The position numbers and the translations under genes are program-made. From Microbacteriaceae bacterium (GTDB taxonomy: Bacteria; Actinomycetota; Actinomycetes; Actinomycetales; Microbacteriaceae), in assembly GCA_025463615.1 (NCBI GenBank), contig JAODAU010000312.1:1-5189 (forward strand): DNA of 5,189 nt, in the 5' to 3' direction. Shown in pieces: positions 3,453 to 5,189 of the stretch; position 1 is the stretch's first letter; each line of letters opens with the position of its first letter. The notes under the pieces are model-generated. The model did no database searches and was not told the DNA's origin. It worked only from the letters and a program-made list of their open reading frames with translations.

Positions 3453-5126
3453 ATGCGGATTACCGACACGAGCGACCAGTGGTGGAAGACGGCAGTGATC
3501 TACTGCCTCGACGTCGAGACCTACATGGACTGGAACGACGACGGCACCGGCGACTTCGAGGGCCTGTCTCACCGGATCGACTACCTTGCCGAGCTCGGCG
3601 TCACCTGCCTGTGGCTGATGCCGTTCTACCCGACGCCCGACCGCGACGACGGCTACGACATCAGCGACTTCTACGGGGTGGACCCGCGGTTGGGCCACTT
3701 CGGCGACTTCGTGGAGGTGGTGCGCACGGCGCGGGACCGCGGCACCCGCGTGATCGTCGACCTGGTCGTCAACCACACCTCCGACCAGCACCCCTGGTTC
3801 AGGGCGTCGCGGTCGAGCCTCGACTCGCCCTACCGCGACTGGTACGTCTGGCGCGACGAGCCGCCCGCACACCCCGAGGCCACGGCGTTCCCCGGCGAGG
3901 AGACGAGCACCTGGCAGTTCGACGAGAAGACGAACCAGTACTACCTGCACAACTTCTATCACTTCCAGCCCGACCTCAACGTGACGAACCCGCTGGTGCG
4001 CGACGAGATCGCGAAGGTGATGGGCTTCTGGCTGCAGCTCGGCGTCACCGGGTTCCGGGTGGATGCCGTGCCGTTCTTCCTCGACACCGAGGGCGTCGAA
4101 CCTGGGCACGGTCGCCTCGCCGACCCGCTCGACTACCTCAAGTCGCTGCGCGCCTTCCTCGAGCGACGCTCCGGCGAGGCCGTGCTGCTCGGTGAAGTGA
4201 ACCTCTCGCGGGAGAAGCAGGTCGCCTACTTCGGCGGGGACGTCTCCGACGGGCTCACCATGCAGTTCGACTTCATCGGCATGCAGAACATCTACCTCTC
4301 GCTGGCCCGCGAGGATGCCCGGCCGCTGGCCGCCGCGCTCGCCGCCCGGCCGGTGCTTCCCGGCGTCGCCCAGTGGGCCAACTTCGTGCGCAACCACGAC
4401 GAGCTCACGCTCGACAAGCTGACTGACTCCGAGCGCCAGGAGGTGTTCGCCGCGTTCGGGCCGGAACCGGAGATGCAGGTATACGGGCGGGGCATCATCC
4501 GTCGGCTGCCGCCCATGCTGCACGGCGACCCCCGGCGCATCCGCATGGTCTACAGTCTGCTGTTCTCCCTGCCGGGCACGCCGGTGCTGTTCTACGGCGA
4601 GGAGATCGGCATGGGCGAGTATCTCGCGGCGGGCGACCGCGAGGCGGTGCGCACGCCGATGCAGTGGAACGCGCACAAGAACGCGGGATTCTCGAACGCC
4701 AGGCCGTCGCGGCTGCCCTCGCCGATCGTCACGGGCGGCTTCTCGCCCGAGCACGTGAACGTGGCCGACCAGCGCCACGACGACGGGTCGCTGCTCCACT
4801 TCATCCGCCGCCTGATCGAGCGCTACCGGGCGTCGGCCGAGATCGGCTGGGGCGTGTTCGAGGTGCTCGACCAGCCGCTGCACTCGGTGCTCGCGCACTC
4901 GATGTCCGGCGACGAGGGGCGGATGATCGCGCTGCACAACCTCTCGCCCGAGCCTGCCGTCGTGACCGTCGACCTCGGCAGGAGGTCCGCCGAGACCAAG
5001 CTCGTCGACCTGCTGCGCGACGACTCGGCCGTGACGGATGCCTCGGGCCGCGTCGAGCTCGCCCTGGAGGGCTACGGCTACCGCTGGCTCCGCTGCGTGA
5101 CCGAGGGCGAGAAGCGGCTCTTCTGA
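3453..5126 (+). CDS. GH13 family glycoside hydrolase, trehalose synthase-like
   Basis: This 557-residue cytosolic enzyme (no signal peptide) would act on alpha-glucosides, perhaps interconverting maltose and trehalose as trehalose synthase (TreS) does, or hydrolysing or transferring glucosyl units. The (beta/alpha)8 barrel spans about 10-450, with the loop subdomain around 110-180 and a C-terminal beta-sandwich after about 465. Catalytic residues are intact: nucleophile D204 (GFRVDAV), acid/base E248 (LLGEVN) and D316 (VRNHDE), with region I DLVVNH (103-108). FQPDLNVTNP (171-180), RNHDELTLDKLTD (313-325) and SLPGTPVLFYGEEIGMGE with RTPMQWN (372-406) closely resemble TreS. However, the TreS VRSF-type segment is replaced by DVETYMDWNDDG (20-31), and there is no maltokinase domain. 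I therefore place it near GH13_16 without claiming the reaction. The ATG at 3453 is supported by the -10 seven bases upstream and the family start MRITDTSDQWWK. The in-frame extension back to 3252 overlaps ftsY and is rejected. Confidence 0.9.
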   Translation: MRITDTSDQWWKTAVIYCLDVETYMDWNDDGTGDFEGLSHRIDYLAELGVTCLWLMPFYPTPDRDDGYDISDFYGVDPRLGHFGDFVEVVRTARDRGTRVIVDLVVNHTSDQHPWFRASRSSLDSPYRDWYVWRDEPPAHPEATAFPGEETSTWQFDEKTNQYYLHNFYHFQPDLNVTNPLVRDEIAKVMGFWLQLGVTGFRVDAVPFFLDTEGVEPGHGRLADPLDYLKSLRAFLERRSGEAVLLGEVNLSREKQVAYFGGDVSDGLTMQFDFIGMQNIYLSLAREDARPLAAALAARPVLPGVAQWANFVRNHDELTLDKLTDSERQEVFAAFGPEPEMQVYGRGIIRRLPPMLHGDPRRIRMVYSLLFSLPGTPVLFYGEEIGMGEYLAAGDREAVRTPMQWNAHKNAGFSNARPSRLPSPIVTGGFSPEHVNVADQRHDDGSLLHFIRRLIERYRASAEIGWGVFEVLDQPLHSVLAHSMSGDEGRMIALHNLSPEPAVVTVDLGRRSAETKLVDLLRDDSAVTDASGRVELALEGYGYRWLRCVTEGEKRLF

Positions 5127-5150
5127 CCTGCTCTCACACCCCGAGTGGGC

Positions 5151-5189
5151 GATATTTGTCGTCGAGAGGGCCCCGGGACGACAAATATC
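5151..5189. repeat. Perfect 13-bp inverted repeat at the window edge
   Basis: GATATTTGTCGTC (5151-5163) and GACGACAAATATC (5177-5189) are perfect inverted arms around a 13-base GC-rich loop that itself contains GGGCCC (5168-5173). The repeat begins 24 bases after the GH13 stop. The arms are AT-rich at their outer ends, unlike nearby DNA, and the right arm ends on the last base of the window, so the repeat may extend outward. It could act as a bidirectional terminator, although no U-tract is visible, or be a copy of a dispersed extragenic palindrome. Bases 5127-5150 show no other feature. Confidence 0.8.

Noticed and set aside
3413..3469. 19-residue N-terminal extension of FtsY
   Set aside because: It would place the start inside the GH13 gene and upstream of the predicted ftsY -10; MASPWSLSGALKGMF is the expected amphipathic beginning.
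2570..4195. 541-codon open frame on the plus strand antisense to ftsY and running into the GH13 gene
   Set aside because: It is a by-product of high GC content. Its protein is a low-complexity mix rich in R, G, A, H and L with no recognisable domain, and it overlaps two certain genes.
3333..4937. 534-codon open frame on the minus strand opposite the GH13 gene
   Set aside because: The codon positions mirror those of the real GH13 gene, the product is V/H/R/E-rich with no motif, and it would also overlap the start of ftsY.
1..5189. tRNA, rRNA, CRISPR array, insertion sequence or riboswitch
   Set aside because: Reading both strands, I saw no tRNA-like cloverleaf, no regularly spaced repeats, no transposase and no untranslated region long enough for a riboswitch.

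Overview
The window is a gene-dense, very GC-rich stretch of bacterial chromosome. It contains one truncated gene, six complete genes and almost no spare DNA. The protein sequences point to a high-GC actinobacterium, most likely of the Microbacteriaceae type: a short FtsY with no acidic A domain, an actinobacterial GH13 enzyme, GTG and ATG starts, and promoters set 6 to 9 bases before start codons. The genus cannot be fixed from the sequence alone.

Layout: (1) 1-1000, minus strand: the first 333 codons of ffh, the signal recognition particle GTPase; its M domain lies off the left edge. (2) 1001-1075: a compact divergent control region with the ffh promoter, an exact actinobacterial DnaA-box nonamer, a well-spaced promoter for the antitoxin gene and an 8-bp inverted repeat that looks like its operator. 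(3) 1076-1695, plus strand: a type II toxin-antitoxin pair, a Phd/YefM-like antitoxin overlapping a PIN-domain (VapC-family) toxin by 4 bases. (4) 1705-2217, plus: a gamma-class carbonic anhydrase-like left-handed beta-helix protein. (5) 2224-3412, minus: ftsY, the SRP receptor GTPase, followed by a small three-helix membrane protein that appears to be cotranscribed with it. (6) 3453-5126, plus: a GH13 alpha-glucan/trehalose-type enzyme resembling trehalose synthase. (7) 5127-5189: a short tail ending in a perfect 13-bp inverted repeat that runs exactly to the window edge.

Functionally, ftsY and ffh encode the two partner GTPases of co-translational membrane targeting and lie on the same strand. 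They are separated by plus-strand genes (toxin-antitoxin, carbonic anhydrase), which suggests that the toxin-antitoxin pair, and perhaps the carbonic anhydrase gene, entered between two ancestrally linked genes. The GH13 gene is divergent from ftsY and is not obviously related to it in function.

The most striking pattern is regulatory. All five genes that could head a transcript (ffh, antitoxin, carbonic anhydrase, ftsY, GH13) have a TANNNT -10-like hexamer 6 to 9 bases before the start codon and no convincing Shine-Dalgarno sequence, which suggests leaderless mRNAs. The one clearly internal gene with no overlap to its upstream partner (the membrane protein behind ftsY) has a clear AGGAG. The ftsY/GH13 divergent promoters are mirror-symmetric within a 40-base gap. 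I see no wholly new multi-gene system here; the novelty is in the promoter arrangement, the toxin-antitoxin control region and the terminal palindrome.
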